Source: a gamma proteobacterium HdN1 (GTDB lineage: Bacteria > Pseudomonadota > Gammaproteobacteria > Pseudomonadales > Ketobacteraceae). From it: a stretch of DNA of 64,000 nucleotides. The stretch is from the NCBI GenBank assembly GCA_000198515.1, contig FP929140.1, positions 2,950,527 to 3,014,526 on the forward strand, in the 5' to 3' direction. This document shows, piece after piece, positions 1 through 9,971 of this stretch. A program made the translations under genes and the position numbers. The notes beneath the pieces are model-generated. The model was not told the origin of the DNA, made no database searches, and worked only from the letters and a program-made list of their open reading frames with translations. Positions within the stretch are counted from its first letter, which is position 1, and every line of letters starts with the position of its first letter.

Positions 1-1
1 T

Positions 2-109
2 CGGCTGGTGATCAGCGGCATTGACGCAGGTACGCGTGTGGTAAGTGCTGGTGCATTCTTTGTGCAATCAGAGTTTGCCAAGAGCGGCTTTGAAGTTCAT
101 AACCACTAA
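2..109 (+). CDS. RND efflux periplasmic adaptor (CusB/HlyD family), C-terminal end only
   Basis: Only the last 35 codons lie in the window; the gene begins upstream. The visible tail reads IDAGTRVVSAGAFFVQSE, then a His-containing end (EVHNH). This matches the C-terminal membrane-proximal part of CusB/CzcB-type adaptors, where a G-x-RVV-x-xGAFF segment is typical. The stop lies 10 bases before the start of the RND pump gene, so the two form an operon encoding the periplasmic bridge and the inner-membrane pump. The identification rests on the short match plus this neighbour; the metal cannot be told from this fragment. Confidence 0.75.
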   Translation, partial: RLVISGIDAGTRVVSAGAFFVQSEFAKSGFEVHNH

Positions 110-119
110 GGACGTTACC

Positions 120-3100
120 ATGCTCAATTTTATTATTGATGCGGGCGTGCGTAATCGTCTGCTGATCGTGCTGTTGCTTGCTGTGTTTGTTGCTGGAGCA
201 GCGGTTTTGCTGCCAAGGCTTAATCTTGATGCTTTTCCCGATGTCACCCGCGTGCAGGTGGAAATCAATACTGAGGCACCGGGCCTTGCCGCCGAAGAGG
301 TTGAGCAGCTGATCACGTTTCCGATTGAAGCGGTGATGTACGCACTACCTGACGTGGAGTCGGTGCGCTCCGTTTCAAAAACAGGGCTTTCGGGAGTGAC
401 CGTTGCATTCAAGGACGGAACCGATGTTTATGCTGCGCGCCAGTGGGTTTTTGAGCGTCTGGAAGCCGCACGTTCAGAAATTCCGGATGGTGTAGGAACT
501 CCGGAAATGGGGCCGAACACTTCTGGGTTGGGGCAGGTGTTTCAGTATTTGCTGCGCAGTGAAGTGCCGGGGCAGTACGATGCGATGACTCTACGCAGCC
601 TAAATGACTGGGTTGCAAAGTTGCTATTGGCCCCCGTCCCAGGCGTTACGGAAGTGCTTTCTTACGGTGGTGAGGTGCGCCAATATCAGATCAACGTTGA
701 TCCATCTCGCCTTTTATCCTACCAGATCAGTATGGATGACATTGTCACTGCCATTGAAACCAATAACCGTAACGCGGGCGGTTGGTACTTGGATCGTGGT
801 GCAGAGCAACTGGTCATTCGTGGCGTCGGCTGGGTGCGCGGTGGGACGGATGGGCTTGAAGATCTTGCGAATATTCCAGTTCGCATCGTAAAAGGTGTGC
901 CAGTAAAGGTGCGGGATGTTGCGCGCGTGGAATTTGGCGCTGAAATTCGTCAAGGGGCCGTGAGTATGATGCGGCGCGGTTCGGATGGCAAGCCAGAAGT
1001 ATTGGGCGAGGTGGTCGCAGGGATTGTGCTAAAGCGGATGGGGGCGAATACAGATGCAACGCTTCGTGGCGTTCGTGAACGTTTGCCCGCAATTCAGGCG
1101 GCGTTGCCTAAGGGCGTAGTGATCGAGCCTTTCTATGATCAAGGTGATTTGATTGATAAGGCGGTTCACACTGTAACGAAAGCGTTATTAGAAGCGTTTA
1201 TTCTGATTGTCGTTGTTTTGTTGTTGTTCTTGATGAACTTAAGGGCTGCGTTATTGGTGCTGATTTCGGTGCCTGTTTCGATCGGAATTGCGCTGATGGT
1301 AATGGCGTGGTGGGGGCTTTCCGCCAATCTGATGTCGCTGGGCGGGCTTGCGATTGCCATTGGGATAATGGTGGATGGTTCTGTGGTGATGATGGAACAC
1401 ATCTTTAGCCATCTTTCTGGGCGAGAGCGGCACGGTATTGCGTTGCGGATTCAGGAGGCTGCGCGAGAAGTTGGAAGGCCGGTGTTCTTTGCGGTACTGA
1501 TTATTGTCATTGTGTTTGCACCCCTTTTTAGTTTGGAAGGTGTGGAGGGCAAGCTGTTTCAGCCGATGGCAATTTCCATCGTATTGGCAATGCTGGCATC
1601 GCTTTGGGTGGCGTTAATGATGGTGCCTGCGCTTGCGACGTATTTGTTTCGGGCGGGAGTTGAGCATCGTGAAGCACTTTTGATGCGCTGGTTGACCGCT
1701 GCCTATCGCAAATTGCTTTCCATTGCGTTAACGGCGCGCGCGAGTGTTGTCGGGGTTGCGCTTATGCTATTCATCGCGGCGATCTGGCTTGTGCCGCATT
1801 TAGGCAGTGAGTTTGTGCCGGAGCTGGAGGAGGGAACGATCAATATTCGGGTCACGCTGGCGCCCTCCGCAAATCTGGATACATCTCTGTCAGTTGCGCA
1901 AAAGCTGGAGGAAATTCTGCTGGAGTTTCCTGAAGTTTTATATGCGACCAGCAGAATTGGCCGGGCGGAATTGGGAGGTGATCCTGAACCTGTGTCGAAC
2001 GTAGAGATCTATGTCGGTTTGAAGCCCGTTGCTGAGTGGACGAGCGCGCATGATCGTATGGCACTGCAGAAGCAAATGGAAGCGCGCATGTCGGTCCATC
2101 CCGGTTTGCTATTTTCTTTTTCGCAGCCGATTGCTACGCGGGTGGATGAACTGCTTTCGGGGGTGAAGGCGCAGCTTGCGATCAAACTGTTTGGGCCAGA
2201 TCTGGATGTACTGGCTGCGCGCGGTCAGGAGATTGAGAAACTTGCGAAATCAGTCGCAGGCACTCAGGGGGTCGCGCTCGAACAGGTGGAGGGTGAGTCG
2301 CAGCTGGTGATTCGACCGGATCGTGCTCTCCTTGCGCGTTATGACATTGCAGTATCGCAGGTGATGGATTTGGTTTCTAAGTCCATTGGTGGTACTTCTG
2401 CTGGGCAGGTAATACGAGGTAACGAGCGCTATGATATCTACGTTCGGTTTGCGAAAGAGTTTCGTGACCACGTTGAGGCGATTCGTGACCTCACGCTGCA
2501 ATCGCCTTCGGGCGCGTGGGTGCGCTTGGGGGATGTTGCTCATATTGCCATTGAGTCTGGGCCTCCGCAAATTCGCAGGGACGACGTGCAGCGGCGTGTG
2601 GTGATTGAAGCGAATGTGGAAGGGCGCGATATGGGGAGTGTGGTGGAGGAGCTTAGGCAGCGCATTGCTAGTGAGATTGAATTGCCACCTGGTTATAGCG
2701 TTGTGTTTGGCGGCCAATTCGAGAATCAAGAGCGGGCGCAAGCGCGGCTTATAGTCGTCGTTCCACTTTCTTTGGGGTTGATTTTTCTTCTGCTGTATTT
2801 TGCTTTCCATTCCGTTGGACAAGCGTTTCTGATTATGCTCAATGTGCCTCTTGCCCTGATTGGCGGGGTTTTTGCTTTGTATTTGTCTGGCCAGTATCTG
2901 TCAGTGCCGGGATCTATTGGGTTTATTGCACTGTTTGGTGTAGCGGTGCTAAACGGTGTGGTGATGGTGAACGAGATCAACCAGCGCGTAGATTCTGGCC
3001 GGCCCATTAGGGAGGCCGTTTTTGAGGGCGCGTGCTCTCGCTTGCGGCCCGTGATGATGACCGCATGCATCGCAGCGTTAGGGCTTGTTCCGATGTTGTT

Positions 3101-3245
3101 GGCAACGGGGATTGGTTCGGAGGTGCAGCGGCCACTGGCGACGGTCGTGGTGGGGGGGCTTGCGTCATCCACTTTGCTTACGCTGTTTGTGCTGCCTGCG
3201 TTGTTTGAAGCCTTTTCCCGAAGGAAAATTCAGGCACCTGAATAG
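120..3245 (+). CDS. CusA/CzcA-family heavy-metal efflux RND pump
   Basis: Inner-membrane proton-driven exporter of the HME-RND family, 1041 residues, the family's usual length. The start ATG at 120 is preceded by AAGG at 108-111. An in-frame GTG at 45 would overlap the adaptor gene and add an untypical leader, so it is not used. Two repeats of a transmembrane block plus large periplasmic loops are visible. The TM4 region reads GGLAIAIGIMVDGSVVMMEH, with a single proton-relay Asp. This resembles the CusA pattern (Cu+/Ag+) more than the double-Asp DFG...VDG pattern of CzcA. That suggests monovalent metal export, but substrate is an inference. It works with the adaptor just upstream and an outer-membrane factor not seen here. 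It ends at a strong terminator shared with nhaD. Confidence 0.9.
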   Translation: MLNFIIDAGVRNRLLIVLLLAVFVAGAAVLLPRLNLDAFPDVTRVQVEINTEAPGLAAEEVEQLITFPIEAVMYALPDVESVRSVSKTGLSGVTVAFKDGTDVYAARQWVFERLEAARSEIPDGVGTPEMGPNTSGLGQVFQYLLRSEVPGQYDAMTLRSLNDWVAKLLLAPVPGVTEVLSYGGEVRQYQINVDPSRLLSYQISMDDIVTAIETNNRNAGGWYLDRGAEQLVIRGVGWVRGGTDGLEDLANIPVRIVKGVPVKVRDVARVEFGAEIRQGAVSMMRRGSDGKPEVLGEVVAGIVLKRMGANTDATLRGVRERLPAIQAALPKGVVIEPFYDQGDLIDKAVHTVTKALLEAFILIVVVLLLFLMNLRAALLVLISVPVSIGIALMVMAWWGLSANLMSLGGLAIAIGIMVDGSVVMMEHIFSHLSGRERHGIALRIQEAAREVGRPVFFAVLIIVIVFAPLFSLEGVEGKLFQPMAISIVLAMLASLWVALMMVPALATYLFRAGVEHREALLMRWLTAAYRKLLSIALTARASVVGVALMLFIAAIWLVPHLGSEFVPELEEGTINIRVTLAPSANLDTSLSVAQKLEEILLEFPEVLYATSRIGRAELGGDPEPVSNVEIYVGLKPVAEWTSAHDRMALQKQMEARMSVHPGLLFSFSQPIATRVDELLSGVKAQLAIKLFGPDLDVLAARGQEIEKLAKSVAGTQGVALEQVEGESQLVIRPDRALLARYDIAVSQVMDLVSKSIGGTSAGQVIRGNERYDIYVRFAKEFRDHVEAIRDLTLQSPSGAWVRLGDVAHIAIESGPPQIRRDDVQRRVVIEANVEGRDMGSVVEELRQRIASEIELPPGYSVVFGGQFENQERAQARLIVVVPLSLGLIFLLLYFAFHSVGQAFLIMLNVPLALIGGVFALYLSGQYLSVPGSIGFIALFGVAVLNGVVMVNEINQRVDSGRPIREAVFEGACSRLRPVMMTACIAALGLVPMLLATGIGSEVQRPLATVVVGGLASSTLLTLFVLPALFEAFSRRKIQAPE

Positions 3246-3276
3246 GGGGGCGCTGTCGGACTATGCCGTAAAAATG

Positions 3277-3313
3277 AAACGGCCTTGCGAGAGTTAATCC
3301 CGCAAGGCCGTTT
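3277..3313. terminator. Bidirectional intrinsic terminator between the RND pump gene and nhaD
   Basis: A perfect 13-bp inverted repeat, AAACGGCCTTGCG at 3277-3289 and CGCAAGGCCGTTT at 3301-3313, with an 11-base loop. The A and T ends let it act in both directions, which fits its place between two convergent genes. Confidence 0.85.
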
Positions 3314-3350
3314 GGTTGGTTACGTTATATTTAAGCGATTTTTTGAAGGC

Positions 3351-4727
3351 TTAAAATAAGGATTTCATGCCTAGATAAACCGCGACGCCGCCGAAGTAGC
3401 CAAGCAGTGCGAGTAGGCTGATTTTTTTCAGATACCACATAAAATCAATTTTTTCCATGCCCATGGCGGCAACGCCGGCAGCTGAACCGATGATCAAGCA
3501 GCTTCCGCCGGTGCCTGCACAGAATGCCAGCATTTCCCAGAAGTGGCCATCCGCCACAAAGTGCGATAACCATTCTGCTTGATCGCCGGTGGCTGCAGCA
3601 AGTTCAGCTGGGCTGATCAGTGGATACATCTTCATTGCGCCTGCCACCAAAGGTACGTTATCCACAATGGAAGACAGCAGGCCAATCGCAATGTTAATTG
3701 CATACACGTTGCCGAGGTGTTCTTTGAGTGAAACGGCTACCGCGACGAGATGCCCAGCGGTTGCAAGGCTGGATACGGCAAGCAGAATGCCGAGGAAGAA
3801 TAAGATGCTGGGCGTATCGACCCGGCGCAGTACACCCACCACAGACAAAGGGTGTTTCTCTTCACTATTTTTGGCTCGGTGTATCCACTCCGTGGTGACC
3901 CAAAGTACGCTCAGGCCAAATAACATACCCATGTAGGGAGGCAAATGCGTAACCGTCTTGAAGATTGGGACAAACAGTAGCGCGCCGATGCCCATGGAAA
4001 AAATCAGCCGCCGTTCAAATGAAGTGGTTGGGTTGCGGTGACTCTCTTCATGCTCCTCTGTTTTTGGCCGCTTCGCTTCGCCCTTAATCTGAAAGCTCAG
4101 AATCACAAGGGGTACTAGGATGCAAGCCAAGCTAGGCAGGAATAGCTGCTTGATAATGCTGCTGGTAGAAATCTGGTTGCCGATCCAGAGCATGGTGGTG
4201 GTAACGTCGCCAATGGGGGACCAAGCGCCACCTGCGTTGGCAGCAATAATGACGATCCCTGCGAAAAACCAGCGCTCACGATCATCATCAATGAGCTTGC
4301 GTAGTAACGACACCATTACGATGGTGGTCGTCAGGTTGTCTAGGACTGCAGAGAGGAAAAACGTAATGAATCCCACCAGCCAGAGCAGTTTTACTTTGTT
4401 GTGGGTGGTAATCCGATCGGTGATGACCTTGAAACCTTCGTGCGCATCGACGAGCTCGACGATGGTCATGGCACCTAGGAGGAAAAATAGTATTTCGGAG
4501 ATTTCTCCCAAATGGTGGCGAAGTTCGGTGCTTACGAAGTCAGAAGCATTGCCGCCATGTTCCGCAATTTGAACGGCGGGCAAGATATATTCTGCGCCCA
4601 AGATGAGTAACGTCCAAGTGATGACCGCAGTGAGCAGCGCGGATGCTGCTTTATCAATGTGGATGGTGTGTTCAAAGGCAATGCAGAGATAACCGAGCAC
4701 GAAAATCAGTGCCATCATCATGTACAT
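3351..4727 (-). CDS. nhaD: Na+/H+ antiporter NhaD
   Basis: Sodium/proton antiporter of the NhaD type (ion transporter superfamily), 458 residues, with about a dozen hydrophobic segments. Conserved blocks such as LSAVLDNLTTTIVMVSLL and NAGGAWSPIGDVTTTMLW are visible; the second carries the polar GDVTT stretch typical of NhaD. I start at ATG 4727 because AAGGAG lies about 10 bases before it; an upstream TTG at 4763 has no such site. It is transcribed away from the nqr operon. NQR pumps Na+ out using NADH, and NhaD exchanges Na+ for H+, so the two together couple the sodium and proton gradients. Confidence 0.9.
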   Translation of the reverse strand: MYMMMALIFVLGYLCIAFEHTIHIDKAASALLTAVITWTLLILGAEYILPAVQIAEHGGNASDFVSTELRHHLGEISEILFFLLGAMTIVELVDAHEGFKVITDRITTHNKVKLLWLVGFITFFLSAVLDNLTTTIVMVSLLRKLIDDDRERWFFAGIVIIAANAGGAWSPIGDVTTTMLWIGNQISTSSIIKQLFLPSLACILVPLVILSFQIKGEAKRPKTEEHEESHRNPTTSFERRLIFSMGIGALLFVPIFKTVTHLPPYMGMLFGLSVLWVTTEWIHRAKNSEEKHPLSVVGVLRRVDTPSILFFLGILLAVSSLATAGHLVAVAVSLKEHLGNVYAINIAIGLLSSIVDNVPLVAGAMKMYPLISPAELAAATGDQAEWLSHFVADGHFWEMLAFCAGTGGSCLIIGSAAGVAAMGMEKIDFMWYLKKISLLALLGYFGGVAVYLGMKSLF

Positions 4728-5216
4728 AGAGGGGAGTCTCCTTGAAAGTTTAGCCACGGACAAGGTTGGCCACGCCTAAAACTACAAACTGGAGGCGGTG
4801 GTCTGTATGCCCGAGGGTGAAGTGGTTCGCTAGGGTGCTGAATGACGATAGGTTATGAAGCACATTAAATATATCAGGCAAAGCCCTGCGCTGCGCACAA
4901 AACTGGTGCAAAGTGATGTATCCTTTGTATAGGTTGAGCGTCTGGCAATTGCCGCGATCATCGGTTAAATGCAGGCTTTGGGCGAAATTTTAGTGGGCAG
5001 TGACGAATGTATACATAATGCTATACTCGCCTGCGCACTTGAGCGAAATTTGTTATAGTACCCCGTTTTTGCTTGGGAATCTGTAAACCATCGAAATGAG
5101 AAAAGGCTATTGGGGCCATAAAGCTACCACTACTGCGGATTTACTGCGTTGGTGTTACGAGAACATCACCAATGTGAGACTTACGATTGACCTTAAACAG
5201 CAAGCTGGATGTAAAC
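4728..5216. other. Divergent promoter region between nhaD and nqrA
   Basis: About 490 bases with no convincing gene. An ATG-started frame at 5096 runs into nqrA in the wrong frame and has no ribosome-binding site, so it is not called. The region must hold the outward promoters for nhaD and nqrA. It contains an extended -10 candidate (see 5019-5027) and AT-rich runs around 5050-5070. No riboswitch or clear operator was recognised. Confidence 0.5.
5019..5027 (+). promoter_or_regulatory. Candidate extended -10 element for nqrA
   Basis: TG-C-TATACT matches an extended -10 (TGnTATAAT) about 190 bases before the nqrA start. The -35 region is poor, as is usual for extended -10 promoters. A second possible -10, TATAGT, lies at 5054-5059. 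Confidence 0.3.
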
Positions 5217-6545
5217 ATGATCAAAATCAAGCGCGGCCTCGATGTGCCCATTTCCGGGCAACCATCGCAGGCCATAGGTGCGGCGCCCAGAGTGCGCTCT
5301 GTTGCCTTGATTGGAGCCGATTATCCTGATCTGCAGCCGACGATGAAGGTGGCGGAGGGAGATCGCGTTATACAGGGGCAGGTTTTATTTACCGACAAAA
5401 AAAACACCGCGGTAAATTTTACAGCACCGGGAACGGGTATTGTGCGGGCGATCCATCGCGGCGCTCGTCGAGTCTTTCAGTCGATCGTCATTGACTTGGA
5501 CGAAAAGTCAAAGGACGAGGTGCAGTTTGAGCGCCACGTCAATTTTGGTACGCTCAGCCGCGAAGATGTTGAAGCCCAGTTGTTGGTTTCGGGGCTTTGG
5601 ACGACGTTGCGCACTCGCCCCTACAGCAAAATTCCTGTACCAGGGAGCCAGCCCGCCTCGTTATTCGTGACAGCGATGGATACCAATCCGCTGGCGGCTG
5701 ACCCTGCCGTGGTGATTCGAGAGCGTCAGCAAGATTTTAATGATGGTCTCGCGGTGCTTTCGCGCCTAGTTCCCAAGGTTTTTGTTTGTAAAGCGGCGGG
5801 TGCCGGCTTTGAAACAGGTGGGCTCACGGCCCATGAATTCAGCGGGCCTCATCCAGCGGGGCTGCCCGGCACGCATATCCACTATTTAGATCCTGTTTCG
5901 ACCAGTAAAACGGTTTGGTTTGTGAATTACCAAGATGTATTGGCCATCGGCGTGCTGTTCCGCGAAGGGCGGTTGGATGTTCAGCGCGTGATTTCCTTTG
6001 CAGGGCCGCAAGTGAAGCAGCCGCGCTTGATTCGTACACGTGTAGGAGCATCGCTCGCAGATTTGGCTGATGGCCAAGTTGCGGCGGGCGAAAACCGCCT
6101 AGTTAGTGGTTCCATTCTGTCGGGCCGTACGGGGGTTGGGCCGGAAGCTTGGTTGGGGCGTTATCATCTTCAACTTGCCGTGTTGGTGGAAGGGCGAGAA
6201 CGAGAGTTTATTCACTACCTGCGCGCTGGTGCGCATCGTCACTCGGTATTTGGCGTGTATCTCGGCAAATGGCTCGGCAAGCTGTTCCCCATGACGACGA
6301 GCAGTAACGGCAGCCCGCGTGCGATGGTGCCGGTAGGTACTTACGAGACCGTAATGCCGCTGGATATTTTGCCGACTTATCTGCTGCGTTACATTTTGGT
6401 TGGCGATACGGATATGGCGCAATCGTTAGGCGTTTTGGAACTGGATGAGGAAGATCTAGGGCTTTGCACCTATGTCTGCCCAGGGAAATATGAATACGGT
6501 CCCATCCTGCGCGATGTGTTGACCCGCATCCAAGTGGAGGGCTAA
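5217..6545 (+). CDS. nqrA: Na+-translocating NADH:quinone reductase subunit A
   Basis: First gene of the Na+-NQR operon; 442 residues, the usual NqrA length. It begins [14 protein letters not shown], the conserved NqrA start; in-frame starts further upstream are ignored for that reason. NqrA is the cytoplasm-facing peripheral subunit implicated in quinone binding and docks on NqrB. Also visible are the LFTDKKN and FTAPGTG stretches of the biotin-carboxyl-carrier-like N-terminal domain and a C-terminal [12 protein letters not shown] segment typical of NqrA. nqrB follows after two bases. Confidence 0.97.
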   Translation: MIKIKRGLDVPISGQPSQAIGAAPRVRSVALIGADYPDLQPTMKVAEGDRVIQGQVLFTDKKNTAVNFTAPGTGIVRAIHRGARRVFQSIVIDLDEKSKDEVQFERHVNFGTLSREDVEAQLLVSGLWTTLRTRPYSKIPVPGSQPASLFVTAMDTNPLAADPAVVIRERQQDFNDGLAVLSRLVPKVFVCKAAGAGFETGGLTAHEFSGPHPAGLPGTHIHYLDPVSTSKTVWFVNYQDVLAIGVLFREGRLDVQRVISFAGPQVKQPRLIRTRVGASLADLADGQVAAGENRLVSGSILSGRTGVGPEAWLGRYHLQLAVLVEGREREFIHYLRAGAHRHSVFGVYLGKWLGKLFPMTTSSNGSPRAMVPVGTYETVMPLDILPTYLLRYILVGDTDMAQSLGVLELDEEDLGLCTYVCPGKYEYGPILRDVLTRIQVEG

Positions 6546-6547
6546 GC

Positions 6548-7822
6548 ATGAGTTGGCTTCGTAAAAAACTCGATCAGATGGCACCGGATTTTGAAAAAGG
6601 CGGCAAATACCATAGCTGGTTTGCATTGTATGAAGCGGTCGATACTTTTTTTTATAGCCCACCGTCTGTCACGCATGCCGGTGCGCATGTGCGGGATTCC
6701 ATCGACCTGAAGCGCATCATGATTTTGGTCTGGCTTGCGACCTTTCCAGCGATGTTTTTTGGGATGTGGAATCTTGGCCAGCAGGCGCTTACGGTATTTC
6801 AGTTGGCAGCCACTAATGGTGGTGCAACGCCTGATATGGCGCTTGATGGTTGGCGTTATTGGGTGGTAAGCACGTTCGCAAGTTTTGATCCCAATAGCCT
6901 TTGGTCGTGCTTTCTTTATGGCGCGACGTATTTTGTGCCGATTTACTTCGTCACGTTTGCTGTGGGTGGTGCGTGGGAAGTACTGTTCGCTATGAAGCGT
7001 GGCCATGAGGTAAACGAAGGGTTTTTCGTAACCTCGGTGCTGTTCGCGCTGGTTTGCCCCCCCTCATTGCCGTTGTGGCAGGTCGCGTTGGGAGTCTCTT
7101 TTGCCGTTGTAATCGGTAAAGAAGTCTTTGGCGGAACAGGGAAAAACTTTGTCAATCCGGCGCTTTCTGGCCGTGCATTTCTGTTTTTCGCTTACCCCGC
7201 CTTTATGTCAGGTGATACGGTCTGGACAGCGGTTAATCCGGAACTTTGGAAACATGGCGTTGACGGTTTTTCGGGCGCGACGGCATTAGGCCAAGCGAAG
7301 CTGGAAGGCGTGGATCACATGATGCGTCTCACCGCAGATGGCCTTGTGCCGATTACTTGGTGGGATGCTTTCTGGGGCTTTTTGCCCGGCTCCATTGGCG
7401 AGGTTTCTACCTTTGCGATTTTGCTTGGCGCAGTAGTTTTGCTAGTCAGTCAGATTGCCTCGTGGCGCATCATGCTTTCCATGTTGATCGGTATGATCGC
7501 AACTGCAACGCTGTTCAATGCCATCGGTTCGGATACAAACCCAATGTTTGCGATGCCTTGGTACTGGCATTTGGTGCTGGGTGGCTTTGCGTTCGGTATG
7601 GTGTTTATGGCAACCGATCCAGTCTCTGCTGCGATGACGAATACCGGAAAATGGATTTTTGGCGGATTGATTGGGCTGATGATCATTTTAATCCGCGTGG
7701 TAAATCCGGCCTATCCAGAAGGGACGATGCTAGCGATTCTGTTCGGCAACCTTTGTGCGCCGCTGATTGATTATCTTGTCATGCAGGCCAACATCAAGCG
7801 GAGGGCGTTGCGTAATGTCTAA
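6548..7822 (+). CDS. nqrB: Na+-translocating NADH:quinone reductase subunit B
   Basis: Integral membrane subunit, 424 residues. It carries covalent FMN on a threonine and riboflavin, and is the main candidate for the Na+ pathway. The FMN attachment motif SGAT is at residues 242-245 (Thr245), the signal recognised by the ApbE transferase encoded later in the operon. Multiple hydrophobic helices and the [20 protein letters not shown] block identify NqrB. GGAGGG of the preceding gene end serves as ribosome-binding site. Its last 8 bases overlap nqrC, indicating translational coupling. Confidence 0.97.
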   Translation: MSWLRKKLDQMAPDFEKGGKYHSWFALYEAVDTFFYSPPSVTHAGAHVRDSIDLKRIMILVWLATFPAMFFGMWNLGQQALTVFQLAATNGGATPDMALDGWRYWVVSTFASFDPNSLWSCFLYGATYFVPIYFVTFAVGGAWEVLFAMKRGHEVNEGFFVTSVLFALVCPPSLPLWQVALGVSFAVVIGKEVFGGTGKNFVNPALSGRAFLFFAYPAFMSGDTVWTAVNPELWKHGVDGFSGATALGQAKLEGVDHMMRLTADGLVPITWWDAFWGFLPGSIGEVSTFAILLGAVVLLVSQIASWRIMLSMLIGMIATATLFNAIGSDTNPMFAMPWYWHLVLGGFAFGMVFMATDPVSAAMTNTGKWIFGGLIGLMIILIRVVNPAYPEGTMLAILFGNLCAPLIDYLVMQANIKRRALRNV

Positions 7823-8603
7823 GGAAACCAACGGAAAGACGATTCTGGTTGCTACTGTACTGTCGGTTGTTTGCTCAATTGCGCTCGCAGCAGCGGTTAC
7901 GTTGCTGAAGCCGATCCAGGAAAAAAACCAAGAGCTGGAAAAGCAGCGCAAAATTTTGGCGGCAGCGGGCGTGCTCGAAGAAGGAAAAGGTACTCCAGAT
8001 GAGGTGAATCAGGCGTTCAAGGAATTTGAACGCTATGTAGTAGATTTCGGCGATGGTTCCTACCGAAAAATCAGCCTTGAAGATCCCTTCGATATGCGCA
8101 AAATGTCGAAAGATCCTGCACATTCCATTGCTCTGACGGGCTCGCAGGATCTTGCGAAAATCCGCCGCCGCTCTAACGAAGTAGATATTTATGTATTACG
8201 CGACAAAAATACGCAAGAAGTGAAGGAGCTGGTTCTGCCGATATCTGGCTACGGCCTTTGGTCTACCCTGTACGGTTATTTGGTCGTGAAGGCCGATGGT
8301 AATACGGTGGTAGGCATCACCTTTACCGAACATGCAGAAACGCCAGGATTGGGTGGCGAAGTGGACAACCCAAGCTGGAAGGCGCAATGGGCGGGTAAAA
8401 CGATTTATGACGACCAGAATGTCAGCAAGCTGCGCCTGAAAAAGGGAGGAGTTGATCCCAATAAGCCGGAAGCTGTGCATGAAGTAGATGCGCTTTCAGG
8501 CGCAACGCTCACGAGTAACGGCGTAAGCAATTTAGTCCACTTCTGGACGGGCGATCTCGGATATCAGAAATTCCTAGCTAAAGTACGCGCAGGAGGCCTG
8601 TGA
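7815..8603 (+). CDS. nqrC: Na+-translocating NADH:quinone reductase subunit C
   Basis: 262-residue subunit with one N-terminal membrane helix (about residues 10-28) and a periplasmic FMN-binding domain. The covalent flavinylation site SGAT ends at Thr231. I start at ATG 7815 ([17 protein letters not shown]), which overlaps nqrB by 8 bases; an upstream start would add an unrelated leader from the nqrB frame. The conserved [13 protein letters not shown] and [10 protein letters not shown] blocks are typical of NqrC and the related RnfG. Confidence 0.96.
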   Translation: MSKETNGKTILVATVLSVVCSIALAAAVTLLKPIQEKNQELEKQRKILAAAGVLEEGKGTPDEVNQAFKEFERYVVDFGDGSYRKISLEDPFDMRKMSKDPAHSIALTGSQDLAKIRRRSNEVDIYVLRDKNTQEVKELVLPISGYGLWSTLYGYLVVKADGNTVVGITFTEHAETPGLGGEVDNPSWKAQWAGKTIYDDQNVSKLRLKKGGVDPNKPEAVHEVDALSGATLTSNGVSNLVHFWTGDLGYQKFLAKVRAGGL

Positions 8604-8604
8604 T

Positions 8605-9327
8605 ATGGCAGAAAAACTTTCAATGAAGCAGGTTTTGTTCGAGCCGGTTTTCAGCAATAACCCGATTATTTTGCAGGTCTTGGGGATTTGTTCGGCGCTA
8701 GCGGTTACCAATAGCATGCGTACCGCGCTTGCAATGTCGGTAGGGCTTACGCTGGTTACGGCCTTCGGCAACTATTTTGTGAGCTTGATACGCAACGTAA
8801 TTCCTAATTCAATCCGTATTATCGTGCAGATGGTGGTGGTGTCTACGCTGGTAATCATCGTCGATCAATGGTTGCAGGCGTTTGCGCCGGCGATTTCCAA
8901 GCAGATGTCGGTGTTTGTTGGGTTGATTATTACCAACTGTATCGTGATGGGTCGCCTTGAAGCGTTTGCGATGAAGAACCCGCCGGTGATCTCATTTATC
9001 GACGGGCTTGGAAACGGGTTGGGTTATTCTGCGTTGCTGATGACGGTTGCATTTGTTCGTGAATTGTTTGGTTCTGGCTCGTTGTTTGGTTTTACGCTGA
9101 TGAGTACGACCAATATTGGTGGTTGGTATGTGCCTAATGGGATGTTGCTGCTGCCGCCTTCGGCGTTTTTCTTGATTGGCCTGATTATCTGGGCGATGAG
9201 AACGTGGAAGCCGGAGCAGCAGGAACATACCGAGTTCAAGATTGCGCCCCATTCCAAAGCGCCGGTTTCTCACGGCAGCGCGGGGCATAGTCCGGTTGCT
9301 GGCGCGCAGCCTAAAGCTACCCATTAA
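8605..9327 (+). CDS. nqrD: Na+-translocating NADH:quinone reductase subunit D
   Basis: Membrane subunit paralogous to NqrE and RnfA/E, which pack as an antiparallel pair around an iron centre. The helices contain [20 protein letters not shown], with the Cys of the conserved TNC motif that contributes to the membrane iron site. AGGAGG precedes the ATG at 8605. At 240 residues it is about 30 longer than the usual NqrD. The extra part is a C-terminal hydrophilic tail rich in Pro, Ala, His and Ser after about residue 200; such tails occur in some marine gammaproteobacteria but this one has no recognised function. Confidence 0.95.
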   Translation: MAEKLSMKQVLFEPVFSNNPIILQVLGICSALAVTNSMRTALAMSVGLTLVTAFGNYFVSLIRNVIPNSIRIIVQMVVVSTLVIIVDQWLQAFAPAISKQMSVFVGLIITNCIVMGRLEAFAMKNPPVISFIDGLGNGLGYSALLMTVAFVRELFGSGSLFGFTLMSTTNIGGWYVPNGMLLLPPSAFFLIGLIIWAMRTWKPEQQEHTEFKIAPHSKAPVSHGSAGHSPVAGAQPKATH

Positions 9328-9342
9328 GCGAGAGCGGAAGCC

Positions 9343-9960
9343 ATGGAACATTATTTGAGTCTTTTTGTAAAAGCCGTGTTTATTGAAAACATGGCGCTGG
9401 CGTTTTTCTTGGGTATGTGTACCTTTTTGGCAATTTCCAAAAAGATACAAACGGCGATTTCACTCGGTATTGCGGTCGTTTTTGTGCAGGCACTTACGGT
9501 ACCGGTGAATAACTTGCTGTGGCAGTACCTGTTAAAGGAAGGCGCTCTCAGTTGGACGGGGTTGGGTGGATCGAATGAGCTGGATCTTAGCTTTCTTTCT
9601 CTGCTCTGCTACATCTGTACCATCGCCGCACTTGTGCAAGTGGTAGAAATGGCGTGTGATAAATATTTTCCCGCGCTCTATAACGCCTTAGGGATTTACC
9701 TGCCGTTGATCACGGTAAATTGCGCAGTGCTAGGCGGCGCGTTATTCATGCAGGAGCGTGACTATGATTTTCCGGAGTCCGTTGTGTACGGTTTTGGTTC
9801 TGGGCTTTCATGGGCCATTGCAATTGTACTGCTCGCTGCCGTGCGTGAGCGCCTCAAGTACAGCGATGTACCAGGGCCGTTGCAAGGGCTGGGCATTACC
9901 TTTATCGCCGCGGGCCTGATGGCGCTCGGATTTATGTCATTTTCCGGCGTGCAGTTGTAA
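9343..9960 (+). CDS. nqrE: Na+-translocating NADH:quinone reductase subunit E
   Basis: 205-residue integral membrane partner of NqrD. It shows [20 protein letters not shown] near the N-terminus and [16 protein letters not shown] in the middle, the two inverted Cys-containing repeats (GMC and VNC) that bind the intramembrane iron centre in NqrD/NqrE. Length and order are standard. Only 11 bases separate it from nqrF. Confidence 0.97.
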   Translation: MEHYLSLFVKAVFIENMALAFFLGMCTFLAISKKIQTAISLGIAVVFVQALTVPVNNLLWQYLLKEGALSWTGLGGSNELDLSFLSLLCYICTIAALVQVVEMACDKYFPALYNALGIYLPLITVNCAVLGGALFMQERDYDFPESVVYGFGSGLSWAIAIVLLAAVRERLKYSDVPGPLQGLGITFIAAGLMALGFMSFSGVQL

Positions 9961-9971
9961 GGAGCGATGGG

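Noticed and set aside
2250-2822. 190-codon minus-strand frame inside the RND pump gene
   Set aside because: Lies within a well-conserved pump gene on the other strand and resembles no family.
5096-5329. Possible small gene or leader peptide upstream of nqrA
   Set aside because: Has an ATG but no Shine-Dalgarno, and overlaps nqrA out of frame. The overlap part just mirrors nqrA.
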